64,000 nt of DNA, taken from NCBI GenBank assembly GCA_041389885.1, contig JAWKRB010000017.1, forward strand, positions 116,885 through 180,884, written 5' to 3'. The notes beneath the pieces are model-generated. The model was not told the origin of the DNA, did not search any database, and worked only from the letters and a program-made list of their open reading frames with translations. Of the stretch, positions 42,036 to 51,645 are shown piece by piece. A program made the position numbers and the translations under genes. The stretch's first letter is position 1; each line of letters begins with the position of its first letter. The stretch comes from JAWKRB01 sp041389885 (GTDB taxonomy: Bacteria; Myxococcota_A; Polyangia; Polyangiales; Ga0077539).

Positions 42036-42935
42036 CACGGTGTCCTCGCCCGAACCGCGATCCAGGTCAACTGCGATACGCCCACCCCAGGGTCGGTCTC
42101 GACGCTCGCGCCGTCTGCGCTCACGCGCCCCGCCACCGCGGCGAGCGCCCGGCCCGCGTTCGACGCCGGCGGGAGGATCTCGCCCCCCATCGCGACGAAG
42201 TCCACAGGGCTCCCCGCGGGCAGCCGCAGGGTGTTGGGCAGCCGCACGCCGAGCGGGCGCGTCGAGGTCATCGCGAAGGGCGCCAGGGCCCACACCGCCT
42301 GCGCCCGCCCCTCCCTCGCGAAGGGCGGCGCCAGCTCGAGGGGCACCTCGGCCACCCGGAGCCTGCGCCCGAGCTCGCCGAGCTTGAAGTCTTCGAGGTC
42401 GAGCTCGACCCGCGCGTCCGCGGGGACGGTGAGCGCGACCTCGCCCGCGCGGGCGACCCCGGCGTCTCCATCCACGAGGTCTCCCGTGAGCGTGTACCGC
42501 GGCACGCGCATGGGCTCGGCGAGCGTGACCACGTCGCCCTCGCCCACGGCGCTCGGCATGGGCACGTACACCGTCGCGTGGTCGGGCCGCGCGTGCGCGA
42601 GCACCGAGTAGATCGCCAGCGGCACGAAGTCTCCCACGGTGACCGCGAAGCGCCCCGTCGGGGCCCGTGCGCCCGAGGAAGCAGGTCGGCCCGCACACGG
42701 TGACCGGGATGTCGACCCGCGGCGCGCCGGCGGTGTCGAGCACCTGCCCGCGCACCTCGCGCACGCACACGCTCCCGGCGGGGCGCTGAGCGAGCGGGCG
42801 GGCGCAGGGCGCGTCGGCGTCGTCGGCGGGCGCGGACGCGTCGAGGGCGGACGCGTCGAGGGCGGCGTCGGTCGAGGGGGGCGTGGCGTTGCACGCGACG
42901 AAGGAGGCGAAGAGGAGGGCCGCGCGGAGTCGCAT
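42035..42935 (-). CDS. Lipoprotein with carboxypeptidase-regulatory-like domain (apparent frameshift)
   Basis: Starts MRLRAALLFASFVACNATPP, a lipoprotein signal. An Asp/Ala-rich linker leads to CVREVRGQVLDTAGAPRVDIPVTVCGP, the pattern of a carboxypeptidase-regulatory-like beta domain (transthyretin-like fold). At a GGGG run (42653-42656, minus strand) the frame shifts. Removing one G gives GPDGRFAVTVGDFVPLAIYSV, and the whole gene becomes 300 codons. The remainder is beta-rich with no metal or catalytic motif. The stop overlaps the next ATG (TGATG), coupling it to the selenoprotein. It may be the partner or scaffold for that redoxin. It starts 46 bp after the DedA gene. Confidence 0.65.
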
Positions 42936-42981
42936 CACCGCGTGGGATGCCACGAGACCGCCGCGAGGGGTGGCGAGGAGC

Positions 42982-43644
42982 TCAGCTCTTCATCACTTTT
43001 CGCTTCAGCAGCACGTAGCCGCCGAGGAGCAGCGCCGCCGTGGCGAAGAGGGGCAGGCTGTACTGCCGCAGCGCGTCTTTGCCCTGGTGCACGATCTCGG
43101 CGGCGCCCATGTGGGCGGTCTGCTGCCCGAGGGCGTAGCCGACGGCGGTGAGCAGCGCGACCCAGATGCCGGCGCCGAGGCCGGTCCAGGTGATGAACGA
43201 GCGCATGGGCATGCCCGCGAGGCCGGCGGGGATGGAGATCAGCTGGCGGATGCCGGGGAGCAGGCGGCAGAAGAACGTGGCGCCGACGCCGTAGCGGAGA
43301 AAGATCTCCTCGGCCCGCGCGACGGCCTCGGGGGGGAGAAAGAAGTACTTCCCGTAGCGGGCGAGGAAGGGGCGCCCGAGGCGGCGAAAGAGCACGTAGT
43401 TCAGCAGCGCGCCGAGGATCGAGCCGAAGATCCCCGCCAGCACGGCGAGGCCCGCGTCGGCGCCGGGCGAGTGCAGCGAGAGCGAGCCCCGGGCCGCGAG
43501 AAAGCCCGCGGGGATCATCACCACCTCGCTGGGAAACGGCAGGAACGAGCTCTCCACCGCCATGAAGAAGACGATCAGCACGTAGCCCCACACCGGGGCG
43601 ATCGCGATCACCTGATCGAGATATCGAATGAGAATTTCCGTCAT
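42982..43644 (-). CDS. DedA-family membrane protein
   Basis: A 220-residue inner-membrane protein of the DedA/VTT family. Conserved pieces are the entrance MAVESSFLPFPSEVVMIPAGFLA, with an acidic Glu, and FFCRLLPGIRQLISIPAGLAGM, with the F-x-R-x-x-P-G-x-R motif. DedA proteins translocate phospholipids or polyprenyl phosphates across the membrane and support envelope homeostasis. Subclass, and so cargo, cannot be assigned by eye. It follows a kinase gene on the same strand after a 131-bp gap holding a dispersed palindrome. Confidence 0.92.
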   Translation of the reverse strand: MTEILIRYLDQVIAIAPVWGYVLIVFFMAVESSFLPFPSEVVMIPAGFLAARGSLSLHSPGADAGLAVLAGIFGSILGALLNYVLFRRLGRPFLARYGKYFFLPPEAVARAEEIFLRYGVGATFFCRLLPGIRQLISIPAGLAGMPMRSFITWTGLGAGIWVALLTAVGYALGQQTAHMGAAEIVHQGKDALRQYSLPLFATAALLLGGYVLLKRKVMKS

Positions 43645-43757
43645 CGAGGTCCCTCGTTGCCGCTTGAAGGGCGCAGAGGGAACCTCAAGCCCCGCGGACC
43701 GTCAACCTCGCCGCAGCCCCCCTGGAGCGGGCCGCGGAGGCCCCCCTTGCCCGCGGG

Positions 43758-43775
43758 TCGTTCGAGACCCAACGA
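43758..43775 (-). repeat. Dispersed 18-bp near-palindrome, exact-arm copy 10, abutting a stop codon
   Basis: Plus strand TCGTTCGAGACCCAACGA, perfect arms, minus-strand centre GG-GTCT-CG. It is immediately next to the stop codon of the kinase gene that ends at 43776. Confidence 0.75.
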
Positions 43776-45926
43776 TCAGAGACAGGGGCGGTTCAGGTTC
43801 AATCGCTCGATCCAGCAGTCGCAGTCGGTGTTGCTGGTGCAGGGCCGCTGGGTGCCCGTGCGATGGCGCGGCGGCGACAGGGTCGGCGGCGTGACCAGCG
43901 TCGCGGGCGACGGCGCCACAGACGGCGTCGGGCGCGAGTGGCCGCCGCGCGACCCGCGCGACGAGCGCTCGGCGGGGAGCGAGAGGACCACGGCCTGCCC
44001 GTCGGTCTCGGCGCGCACCGTGCTGCTGACGCTCCGCGAGCCGCTGCGCGCGGTGAGGGGCAGCGACGCGCCCTGACGCACCGAGATCTCGCAGGGGGTC
44101 GCCGCGCAGCGCGCGCTCGCCTCGCCCTGCACCCAGATCTCCGCCGGGCCGCCGAGGGCCGTCACGCTCAGCCGGATCATCGGCGGGCCAGCGTCGACCA
44201 CCGGCGGCGCCACCGCGGGTTGCGGCGCAGGGTGCGGCGCCGGACGCGCCTGAGGCGCCGCTCGGACCTCGGGGCGCGACGGGGGCGACGCGGCGGGCTG
44301 CGCGGCGGGCTGCGACGCGCTCTGCGAGAGCGCCCAGGCCACCGCGAGGCCCATGAGCGTGAGCCCCACGCCGAAGCCCGCGAGGAGCGGCCCGCGCGAG
44401 CGCGGCGGCGCGAGCTCCGACTCCATGGTGCGCGAGACGCCGACCCCCACCGCGGGCTCCCCCGCGACCGACGGGGCGATCGCGCCGGGGTTGCCCCGCG
44501 CGCCCTGGAGCATCTGCGAGCGCAGGAAGGTGCCCGTGCCGTCGTACCCCTGCGGCGCGTTCGGCCGAAGCCCGGACCTCACCCGCTGGAGGTCTTCGGC
44601 CAGCTCGGTCATGTTCGCGTAGCGCTGCGCGGGGTCTTTCGCGAGGGCCTTGAAGATCACCGCCTCGAGGTCTTCGTTGGCGGCGCAGCTCGGGTTGATC
44701 TCCCGCATCGCGGGGACGGCCTCGAACATGTGCTGGGTGAGCACGCCCATGAACGAGTCGCCGTGAAAGGGCACCCTCCCGGTGAACATCTCGTACAGGA
44801 TCACCCCGGTGGCGTACACGTCGACCCGCAGGTCGATGGGCCGACCCGCCGCCTGCTCGGGGGACATGTACTCGGGCGTGCCGAAGATCATCCCGGTGCG
44901 GGTGAGCTTTCGACCCCCCTCGGCGCCGTCTTTGAGCTGCGCGATGCCGAAGTCGACGATCTTGACGACCTCGCGGCCGTCGTCGCTCCGCACGAGGAAC
45001 ACGTTCTCGGGCTTGAGGTCGCGGTGCACCACCCCCTCGCGGTGCGCCGCCGCGAGGGCCCGACAAATCTGGATCGCGATGTCGATCCCGCGCTCGGGGG
45101 CCAGCGTCGTGTCGCGGTGCAGCACATCGGCGAGGTCGGTGCCCACCAGGAGCTCCATCGCGATGTAGAACCCGTTGTCTTCGGTGCGGCCGTAGTCGGT
45201 CACGTCGAGCACGTTCTCGTGCTTGATGCGCCCCGCGCTGCGCGCCTCCTGCGTGAAGCGGGCCACGACGTCTTGTCGGCGCACGAACTCTTCGCGCAGC
45301 ACCTTGATGGCGATCTGCTTCTCGATGCGCTCGTCGAGGGCGGCGTAGACCACGCCCATGCCCCCCTCGCCGAGCTTCTTCAGCAGCCGGTAGCGACCGG
45401 CGAGCGAGCGCCCGCTGAGGTCGGGCTCGTCTTGCTCCATCGGCAGGTCTTCGAGCGCGGGCTCCGGAGGCTTCACCGGCGAGACCGCCATGGCGACGGT
45501 GGCCACGTCGAGAAAGTCCACCGCGCCCGGCGGCGGGAGCCCCGCCTCGGGCTCGGGGAGCGAGTGCACCGAGGTTGCCTCGCCCTCGTCGTCGAGGGGC
45601 CCCTCGGGCATGTCCCTTCGAGGCGACGGCGCCGTGCGCTGCATCTCCGAGGCGACGCGGGGGCGAGGCGCCGAGCGCCTCAGGGGCGGGGCCTTCACCG
45701 TCGCCGCCTGGTTCATCGCCAGGGAGGGGATCGGCCGGGTGGTGTCGAGGGACTCTTCGGCCGCCGACGTGAGCGCCGCGCCGCCGAGCATCCCGGCCGC
45801 CGCCGGGCGGGCGCCGAGCTTCATCACCCCGAGCTTCGCGACGCGCTGCTGGAGCTGGCTCCCATCCCTCGGACAGAACACTGTCTCGTCCTCGAATTCG
45901 AGGTTGCACTGGGGACAGAACTTCAT
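43776..45926 (-). CDS. Ser/Thr protein kinase with N-terminal zinc ribbon and membrane segment
   Basis: A 716-residue protein. N-terminal zinc-ribbon-like CPQC (C4, C7) and CPRDG (C18), then about 150 low-complexity residues. Kinase domain from about residue 175 with LGEGGMGVVYAA, AIKVLREE, HRDLKPEN, DFGIAQLK and GTPEYMSPEQAAG. A single membrane helix (LLAGFGVGLTLMGLAVAWAL) near residue 525 and a Pro/Ala-rich extracytoplasmic tail ending in a Cys-containing segment (CTSNTDCDCWIE). The arrangement suggests an envelope-linked sensor kinase. Divergent from mutL (135 bp). Confidence 0.93.
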   Translation of the reverse strand: MKFCPQCNLEFEDETVFCPRDGSQLQQRVAKLGVMKLGARPAAAGMLGGAALTSAAEESLDTTRPIPSLAMNQAATVKAPPLRRSAPRPRVASEMQRTAPSPRRDMPEGPLDDEGEATSVHSLPEPEAGLPPPGAVDFLDVATVAMAVSPVKPPEPALEDLPMEQDEPDLSGRSLAGRYRLLKKLGEGGMGVVYAALDERIEKQIAIKVLREEFVRRQDVVARFTQEARSAGRIKHENVLDVTDYGRTEDNGFYIAMELLVGTDLADVLHRDTTLAPERGIDIAIQICRALAAAHREGVVHRDLKPENVFLVRSDDGREVVKIVDFGIAQLKDGAEGGRKLTRTGMIFGTPEYMSPEQAAGRPIDLRVDVYATGVILYEMFTGRVPFHGDSFMGVLTQHMFEAVPAMREINPSCAANEDLEAVIFKALAKDPAQRYANMTELAEDLQRVRSGLRPNAPQGYDGTGTFLRSQMLQGARGNPGAIAPSVAGEPAVGVGVSRTMESELAPPRSRGPLLAGFGVGLTLMGLAVAWALSQSASQPAAQPAASPPSRPEVRAAPQARPAPHPAPQPAVAPPVVDAGPPMIRLSVTALGGPAEIWVQGEASARCAATPCEISVRQGASLPLTARSGSRSVSSTVRAETDGQAVVLSLPAERSSRGSRGGHSRPTPSVAPSPATLVTPPTLSPPRHRTGTQRPCTSNTDCDCWIERLNLNRPCL

Positions 45927-46061
45927 GCGCTCGCTCGAAGAGGCGTTATGCGAAACCCGTCCGTGACGCTATCACCCCGCCAGCGAGAGGGTCAATCGCG
46001 CGCCTGCTCGCGCGGCGGGTGAGAAGGCCCGCAGAAGAGTGCTAGTACCTGTCCCCCTGCC

Positions 46062-47966
46062 ATGGACCGCATCGCGCTCCTCTCGCCTGATGTCGCGAAC
46101 CAGATCGCCGCCGGCGAGGTGGTCGAACGCCCCGCCTCCGTGGCCAAGGAGCTCGTCGAGAACGCCCTCGACGCCGAGGCCACCGCGGTGACCCTCTCGG
46201 TCGACGGCGGGGGCCTCGCCCGCATCGCCGTCACCGACGACGGGCTCGGGATGACCCCCAGCGAGCTCCGCCTCGCGGTGCTGCGTCACGCCACGAGCAA
46301 GATCCGCACGGCCGACGACCTCGTGGGCGTGGCCACCTACGGCTTTCGCGGCGAGGCCGTGCCCTCCATCGCGTCGGTGTCTCGCTTTCGCATGATCTCC
46401 CGCGCGCGGGGCGCCGACGAGGGCGCCGAGGCCGCGGTGGAGGGGGGCGCCGACGCGGTGATTCGCCCCGCGGGCTGCGCGCCGGGCACCACCGTGGTCG
46501 TCGAGGACCTCTTCTTCAACACCCCCGCGCGGCGCAAGTTCATGCGCACCCCGCAGACCGAGGGCGCGGCCTGCGTCGAGGCCCTCGTGCGCCTCGCCAT
46601 CCCCCGCCCCGACGTGCGCTTCGTCGTCCGCCGCGACGGCAAGGTCGTGCGGGAGTTTCTGCGCCACGACGACGTCGCCGCGAGGGTGCGCGAGGTGTGG
46701 CCGGACGAGTCCCTCGCCGACCTGCGCGGCGCCCGCGGCCCCGTGCGGGTGGTGGCGCTGCTGGGCCCCCCCGAGCGCGCCCGGTCGGGCGCGGGACACC
46801 TCGCGATCTACGTCAACGGTCGGCACGTGCGCGACCGGATGCTCATGCGAGCCGTCGCGCAGGCCTATGGATCCACCCTGGACTCGGGGAGGTACCCCGT
46901 GGGCGCCCTGCTCCTCGAGGCGCCCCCCGACGAGGTGGACGTGAACGTTCACCCGCAGAAGAGCGAGGTGCGCTTCGCCAACCAGGGCAAGGTCTTCGAG
47001 GCCGTGATGACCGTGCTGCGCGACGCCGTGGGCGCGGCGCCCTGGGCGCAGGCCGTGGCGCGGCCCAGGGATTTCTGGTCGTCGCACCTGCAGCCGGGTC
47101 CGTCGAAATCCCCTGCGGCGCAAGGCGATCCGCTCGACGCCATCGCCCCGGCGCCCCGCCCCGCCCCGCCCCCCGACGACGCGCTCGACGCGCCCCCGCC
47201 GGTGGCGACGCGCGCGGCCCAGGCCGCGATGGCCTCGCTGATCACCCCGGCGGAGCAGCCCTCCGACCCCTGGGCCCGGCTGCTCCCCCCGCCGTATCCG
47301 CCGAAGGACTACGGCGACGCCCTGGAGTCGGCGCGCGCGCAGCCTGCCCGGGCCCCGGAGCCCCCGCCGCCGACGCCCGAGCTGGCGGGGGGGGCCTTCG
47401 GCTCGTTGCGCTACGTCGGTCAGGTGCGCCGGATGTACCTGATCTGCGAGGGTGAATCGGGCGTGGTGGTGCTCGACCAGCACGCCGCGGCGGAGCGGGT
47501 GACCTTCGAGCGGCTCCGGCGGGCCTACGCGGGGCGCGCCGTGGCGATGCAGCCCCTGCTGGTGCCCGAGCGCATCGAGTTGTCGACCGAGGAGGTCGCG
47601 CTGGTCGAGGAGCGGGGCGCCGAGCTCCTCGCGGTGGGCGTCGACCTCTCGCCCCTGGGGCCCACCACCGTGGCGGTGCGCGCGGTGCCCGCGCTGCTGA
47701 CCCGCGCCGACCCGAGGCGCCTCGCGCGCGACGTCGTCGACGAGCTCGCGCGGCAGGGCAACGACTTCTCCCGCGCCGTCGACCTGGTGCTCGCGACGAT
47801 GGCGTGCCACGGCTCGGTGCGCGGCGGGGACGCCCTCGCCGACGAGGAGGCCCGCGCGCTGCTCAGCGCCCTCGACACGGTCGATTTCGCGGGGCACTGC
47901 CCCCACGGCCGCCCGGTGGTCCTGACGCTGCGCTGGAACGAGATCGAGCGCAAGGTCGGTCGGTGA
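46062..47966 (+). CDS. mutL: DNA mismatch repair protein MutL
   Basis: A 634-residue MutL. The GHKL ATPase N-terminus has IAAGEVVERPASVAKELVENALDA, DDGLGM and TYGFRGEAVPSIASV; then LFFNTPARRKFM and the VDVNVHPQKSEVRF motif. After a long Pro-rich linker the C-terminal dimerisation domain carries DQHAAAERVTFE, matching the endonuclease motif DQHAx2Ex4E, and ACHGSVRGGD and CPHGRP, so this is a nicking MutL as in bacteria lacking MutH. It acts with MutS in mismatch repair. Its stop overlaps the next ATG. Confidence 0.96.
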   Translation: MDRIALLSPDVANQIAAGEVVERPASVAKELVENALDAEATAVTLSVDGGGLARIAVTDDGLGMTPSELRLAVLRHATSKIRTADDLVGVATYGFRGEAVPSIASVSRFRMISRARGADEGAEAAVEGGADAVIRPAGCAPGTTVVVEDLFFNTPARRKFMRTPQTEGAACVEALVRLAIPRPDVRFVVRRDGKVVREFLRHDDVAARVREVWPDESLADLRGARGPVRVVALLGPPERARSGAGHLAIYVNGRHVRDRMLMRAVAQAYGSTLDSGRYPVGALLLEAPPDEVDVNVHPQKSEVRFANQGKVFEAVMTVLRDAVGAAPWAQAVARPRDFWSSHLQPGPSKSPAAQGDPLDAIAPAPRPAPPPDDALDAPPPVATRAAQAAMASLITPAEQPSDPWARLLPPPYPPKDYGDALESARAQPARAPEPPPPTPELAGGAFGSLRYVGQVRRMYLICEGESGVVVLDQHAAAERVTFERLRRAYAGRAVAMQPLLVPERIELSTEEVALVEERGAELLAVGVDLSPLGPTTVAVRAVPALLTRADPRRLARDVVDELARQGNDFSRAVDLVLATMACHGSVRGGDALADEEARALLSALDTVDFAGHCPHGRPVVLTLRWNEIERKVGR

Positions 47967-48460
47967 TGGACGACGCCCTGGTGCTGTACGAGGCCCCGCA
48001 GGTCTCCCGAGGGCGGCGCGTGGCCGTCGCCCTGCTCTTCGGCGCGCTGCCCCCCGCGCTGGGCGCCTGGTGGCGCTGGGTGCGGCAGCGCGGAGAGGGC
48101 CCCTCGGCGATTCAGGTCGCCCTCGGCGTGGCCGTCGCGGCGGCGATGATCGCGGCGGCGATGCGCTCGCGCACGGCGTTCAGGGTCGAGGTCACCGCGC
48201 AGACCCTGCGGGTGCACCGGGACCCCGGCGTCGTCGAGAGCTTCGACCTCGGGGAGATCACCGTGCGCGCCGAGCCCACCGTCGGCGGCTGGAGCCGCAC
48301 GCCCTCCGAGCGCCTCACGGTGACCCGGCGCGACGGCCGCGCCGAGAGCTTCAGCCTCCCCGACGACGCGCACACCCCGGGGATCGTCGACGACATCGTG
48401 CGGGTGCAGGGCGGCACGCCCCTCGCAGCGCTCCTCGACGCCCCCGACCCGGCGGGGTGA
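47966..48460 (+). CDS. Hypothetical small membrane protein (PH-like)
   Basis: A 164-residue protein. The N-terminus has two hydrophobic segments (VAVALLFGALPPALGAWW and IQVALGVAVAAAMIAAAM), followed by a beta-rich soluble region (AFRVEVTAQTLRVHRDPGVVESFDLGEITV) that resembles bacterial PH-type domains. Not a recognised family. Translationally coupled to mutL by a TGATG overlap, but no link to mismatch repair is implied by the sequence. Confidence 0.7.
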   Translation: MDDALVLYEAPQVSRGRRVAVALLFGALPPALGAWWRWVRQRGEGPSAIQVALGVAVAAAMIAAAMRSRTAFRVEVTAQTLRVHRDPGVVESFDLGEITVRAEPTVGGWSRTPSERLTVTRRDGRAESFSLPDDAHTPGIVDDIVRVQGGTPLAALLDAPDPAG

Positions 48461-48481
48461 TTGAGCCAGGATGTGCCCACG

Positions 48482-49414
48482 ATGAACAGACGCTCGGCCT
48501 TCGCCCTCGGTCTCGCCGCGACGCTCTTCGGCGCGTGCAGCGCGGTGGTCAGCCCCGGCCCCGACGCGGGCGCAGACGTTCAGACGCCCGCCGACCTCGG
48601 CCCCGCGGACGCACCCTCGGTCTGCGCCCTCCCCGGCGGCTGGACCTGCGCGCTGGGGCAGACCTGCAGGGCGCCCGACGGGTGCAACACCTGCCGCTGC
48701 GACGCCTCGGGGCTGCTGCTCTGCACCACCCTCGGGTGCATCGACGCGGGTCCTCCCGGCTGCGCGCTGCCGGGGGGCGGGGTCTGCCCTCGGGGGCGGA
48801 GCTGCCCCCTGGGCGACGGCTGCAACTCGTGCAGCTGCGGCCTCGACGGGGTGCTCGCCTGCACCGGCGTCGTCTGCGCCGACGCGGGGCCGCCGGGGTG
48901 CCTGATCGCGAGCGACTGCGGCGAAGGGATGGAGTGCGTCTTCTCGGTGCCCTCCTGCGGCGAGCGGGGCCGCTGCGCGCCGCAGAGCGACTGCGCCAAG
49001 ATCGCGAGCTTCTGCAGCTGCGAGGGCGAGACCTTCATGGGCTGCGGGGGGCGACCGGGGCGACCGGCGCGCGCCGAGGCTCCCTGCGACGCGGTCCCCG
49101 ACGGCGGCGCCGCCGACGCCGGGGGCTGCGAGGGCGCGCACATCGGAGTCACCGGGGCCTACTGCGCCGCGCCCAACGACGCGCCGCTCCCGGTGAGCTG
49201 CTGCACGGGCTGGAACTGCGACGTGCGGAGCGTGCTCTGCGAGTCGCTGCCGCCGAGGTGCCCTGCCGGCTGGACGAACACCGCGAACGGGTCGTGCTGG
49301 GGCCCCTGCGTGCCGGCGATGAACTGCGCGCCGATGCGCTGCCTGGGCACCGCCACCTGCCCCCCGGGGTGGACCTGCGACGACGCGAGCAATTGTGTGT
49401 TCACCCCCGGCTGA
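48482..49414 (+). CDS. Cys-rich modular lipoprotein
   Basis: A 310-residue exported protein with lipobox LFGAC after MNRRSAFALGLAATLFGACS. The mature part carries two similar modules (CALPGGWTCALGQTC, then CNTCRCDASGLLLCT; CALPGGGVCPRGRSC, then CNSCSCGLDGVLACT), joined by Asp/Ala/Gly linkers, and further Cys-rich segments to the end, with about 40 cysteines overall, likely in disulfide bonds. Such repeat lipoproteins are typical of Myxococcota surfaces. Function unknown. ATG 48482 is preferred over the TTG at 48461. Confidence 0.8.
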   Translation: MNRRSAFALGLAATLFGACSAVVSPGPDAGADVQTPADLGPADAPSVCALPGGWTCALGQTCRAPDGCNTCRCDASGLLLCTTLGCIDAGPPGCALPGGGVCPRGRSCPLGDGCNSCSCGLDGVLACTGVVCADAGPPGCLIASDCGEGMECVFSVPSCGERGRCAPQSDCAKIASFCSCEGETFMGCGGRPGRPARAEAPCDAVPDGGAADAGGCEGAHIGVTGAYCAAPNDAPLPVSCCTGWNCDVRSVLCESLPPRCPAGWTNTANGSCWGPCVPAMNCAPMRCLGTATCPPGWTCDDASNCVFTPG

Positions 49415-49461
49415 CCCCCTGTGACGCAGGGGCGCGGGTGGTGCTATGAGCGCGTCCCCTC

Positions 49462-50433
49462 ATGTCTACCGAAACGCACACACGCCTCGCAGTGACGGCC
49501 GAGCACGCGGGCAAGCGCCTCGACCGCTTTCTGGTCGACGCGCTCCCCGAGCTCTCTCGCGCCCGCGCCCGCGCGCTCTTCGACGGGGGCCACGTGCGGG
49601 TGAACGGCAAGCGCGCGCGCAAGGGTGACCCCCTCGAGGCCGGCGCCGAGGTCGTGGTGTGGGGCGCGCTCCCGCCGCAGGATTTCGACCCGGTCCCCTC
49701 CCCCGAGATCGAGCTGGTGATTCGCCACGAAGACGCGTCGCTCGTGGTGGTCGAGAAGCCCGCGGGGATGCCGACGCACCCGCTCCGCCCCGAGGAGCGG
49801 GGCACCCTCGCGAACGCCATCGCGGCGCGCTTTCCCGAGACCCTCGGCGTGGGCTTTCACCGCCGCGAGCCGGGGCTGCTGCAGCGCCTCGACACCGACA
49901 CGAGCGGCCTGGTCCTCGTGGCGCGCGACGCGGCGACCTTCGAGGCGCTGCGGGGGCTCACCCGCGGCGAGGGGATCGTGAAGCGATACCTCGCGCTGGT
50001 CGAGGGCGAGGTCGCGGCCGACGGGTCGGTGGAGTTCCCCCTCGTGCCCCACCGCAAGGACCCCAAGCGGGTCGAGGCCGTCACCGAGCACGTGCGCCTG
50101 CGCGCGGGCACCAAGACCCACCCCGCCGTGACCCGCTACCGCGTCGCGCGGCGCTTCGAGGGCTTCACCCTGCTCGAGGTCGAGCTCCACGCGGGCTACC
50201 GCCACCAGGTGCGCGCGCACCTCGCGACGGTGGGTCACCCGCTGTTGGCCGACGCGCTCTACCGCGGCCCCGAGGTGCCCGTGGAGCTTGAGCTCACGCT
50301 GTCGCGGCACTTTCTTCACGCGAGCGAGCTGCAATTCGAGCACCCCGCCACCGGCGCGGAGCTCAGGGTGGTCTCGCCGCTCCCCGAGGACCTCGCGGCC
50401 GTGCTGGGCCGCCTCCGCGCCGCGCGCGCGTGA
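49462..50433 (+). CDS. RluA-family 23S rRNA pseudouridine synthase
   Basis: A 323-residue protein. The N-terminal S4-like domain (KRLDRFLVDALPELSRARA; GHVRVNGKRARKGDPL) binds RNA. The catalytic domain has LLQRLDTDTSGLVLVAR, with the catalytic Asp of the RLDxxTSG motif, and the later HQVRAHLATVGHPLLADALY motif. It isomerises uridines in rRNA. It is most like RluC/RluD-type enzymes, but the exact site cannot be assigned without alignment. Standalone, between the Cys-rich lipoprotein and a histidine kinase. Confidence 0.92.
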   Translation: MSTETHTRLAVTAEHAGKRLDRFLVDALPELSRARARALFDGGHVRVNGKRARKGDPLEAGAEVVVWGALPPQDFDPVPSPEIELVIRHEDASLVVVEKPAGMPTHPLRPEERGTLANAIAARFPETLGVGFHRREPGLLQRLDTDTSGLVLVARDAATFEALRGLTRGEGIVKRYLALVEGEVAADGSVEFPLVPHRKDPKRVEAVTEHVRLRAGTKTHPAVTRYRVARRFEGFTLLEVELHAGYRHQVRAHLATVGHPLLADALYRGPEVPVELELTLSRHFLHASELQFEHPATGAELRVVSPLPEDLAAVLGRLRAARA

Positions 50434-50492
50434 GCGCGGCGACGTAGCCTTCGACCTTCACCGATGATGTGCGATCGGATCGTGTGCAGCCC

Positions 50493-51605
50493 ATGAGTCC
50501 CCGCGACAAGTCCGCCCCCCCTCGCGCGATGACGAGCGCGCACTCGGAGGTCGTGCCGCGGGCGAGCGCGCGAAGCCGCGAGCTCGACGGCGCGATGATG
50601 GTCCACGAGGTGCGCAACATGCTCGCGCTGGTGCGCGGCTGGGTCGAGCTCGCCCGCGACGGCGACCCGGCGCTCACGGCCCGCGCGTGGCCGGTGATCG
50701 AAGACGGCCTCGCCCGCGCGACGAGCCTGCTCGAGGCCGCCGCGCGCCTCGACGCCGCCGCGCCTTCGACCTCGGCGAGGTCGCTGGCGCGTCGCCGCCT
50801 CCTCGAGGCGACCTGCGTCGCGAGGTCCATCGAGCTGCGGCGCGAGATCCGCTCGGTCGACGCGCAGGGAGACCCCGAGAAGGTCGCGCAGATCGCGCTC
50901 AACCTCGGCCTCAACGCCGTGCAGGCGATCGACCGCGACGGCTCGATCACCCTCCGGGTAGAGGGCGACGCCGAGCGGGCGTGGCTCCGCGTCGTCGACG
51001 ACGGACCAGGCATGACCGAGGCCGTGCGCGCCCGGCTCTTCGACCCGTTCTTCAGCACGCGCAGCAGCCCCGACGGCCCCGCGCGAGGCATCGGGCTCGC
51101 GGTGTCGCAGGCGATGGCGAGGTCCATGGGCGGCCGCCTCGACGCGTCGAGCGAGGTGGGCGCGGGGAGCGTGATGACCCTCACGCTCCAGACCTCGCAC
51201 CGCCCCCGTCCCTTCAGCGACGTGCCCTCGAGCGAGCTCAAGCTTCGCCCCGGCCTGCGGGTGCTCGTGCTCGACGACGAGGCCGCGATCCGCGAGCTGC
51301 TCGACGTGGCGCTGAGCCTCCGCGGCGTGCGCGTTCGCTGCTGCGACGACATCGCCGTCGCCCGCGCCGCGGCGACGCAGGGAGAGGTCGACATCGCCCT
51401 CGTCGACGAGTCGCTCGGCGCCCTCGGGAGCGGCAGCGCGCTCCTCGCCGAGCTCGCGATCACCGCGCCCCGCGTGGGCCGGGTGCTGATGACCGGCCTC
51501 TCCGACGCGTCGGGGCTCACCGCCGTCGCCGGCGCGCAGCTCGTGCGCAAGCCCTTTCTGCTCGAGGACATCCTGCGCGCCCTCAGCGAAGCTGACCCCC
51601 GGTGA
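50493..51605 (+). CDS. Hybrid histidine kinase with C-terminal receiver-like domain
   Basis: About 370 residues. The dimerisation helix includes MMVHEVRNMLALVRGW (phosphoacceptor His in HEVRN). The ATPase domain has N-box LNLGLNAVQAI, G1 VDDGPGM, F-box FDPFFSTR and G2 GIGLAVSQAMARSMGGRL. A receiver follows: VLVLDDEAAIREL and phosphoacceptor-like Asp in IALVDESLG, with Lys in VRKPFLL. There is no membrane segment or input domain, so it is a soluble kinase with an internal receiver. The upstream GTG at 50469 is an alternative start. Its partner is unlinked. Confidence 0.85.
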   Translation: MSPRDKSAPPRAMTSAHSEVVPRASARSRELDGAMMVHEVRNMLALVRGWVELARDGDPALTARAWPVIEDGLARATSLLEAAARLDAAAPSTSARSLARRRLLEATCVARSIELRREIRSVDAQGDPEKVAQIALNLGLNAVQAIDRDGSITLRVEGDAERAWLRVVDDGPGMTEAVRARLFDPFFSTRSSPDGPARGIGLAVSQAMARSMGGRLDASSEVGAGSVMTLTLQTSHRPRPFSDVPSSELKLRPGLRVLVLDDEAAIRELLDVALSLRGVRVRCCDDIAVARAAATQGEVDIALVDESLGALGSGSALLAELAITAPRVGRVLMTGLSDASGLTAVAGAQLVRKPFLLEDILRALSEADPR

Positions 51606-51645
51606 TCCTCTTGCCAACCGCGCGCCGCGTGGGAACGTGAGGCCG

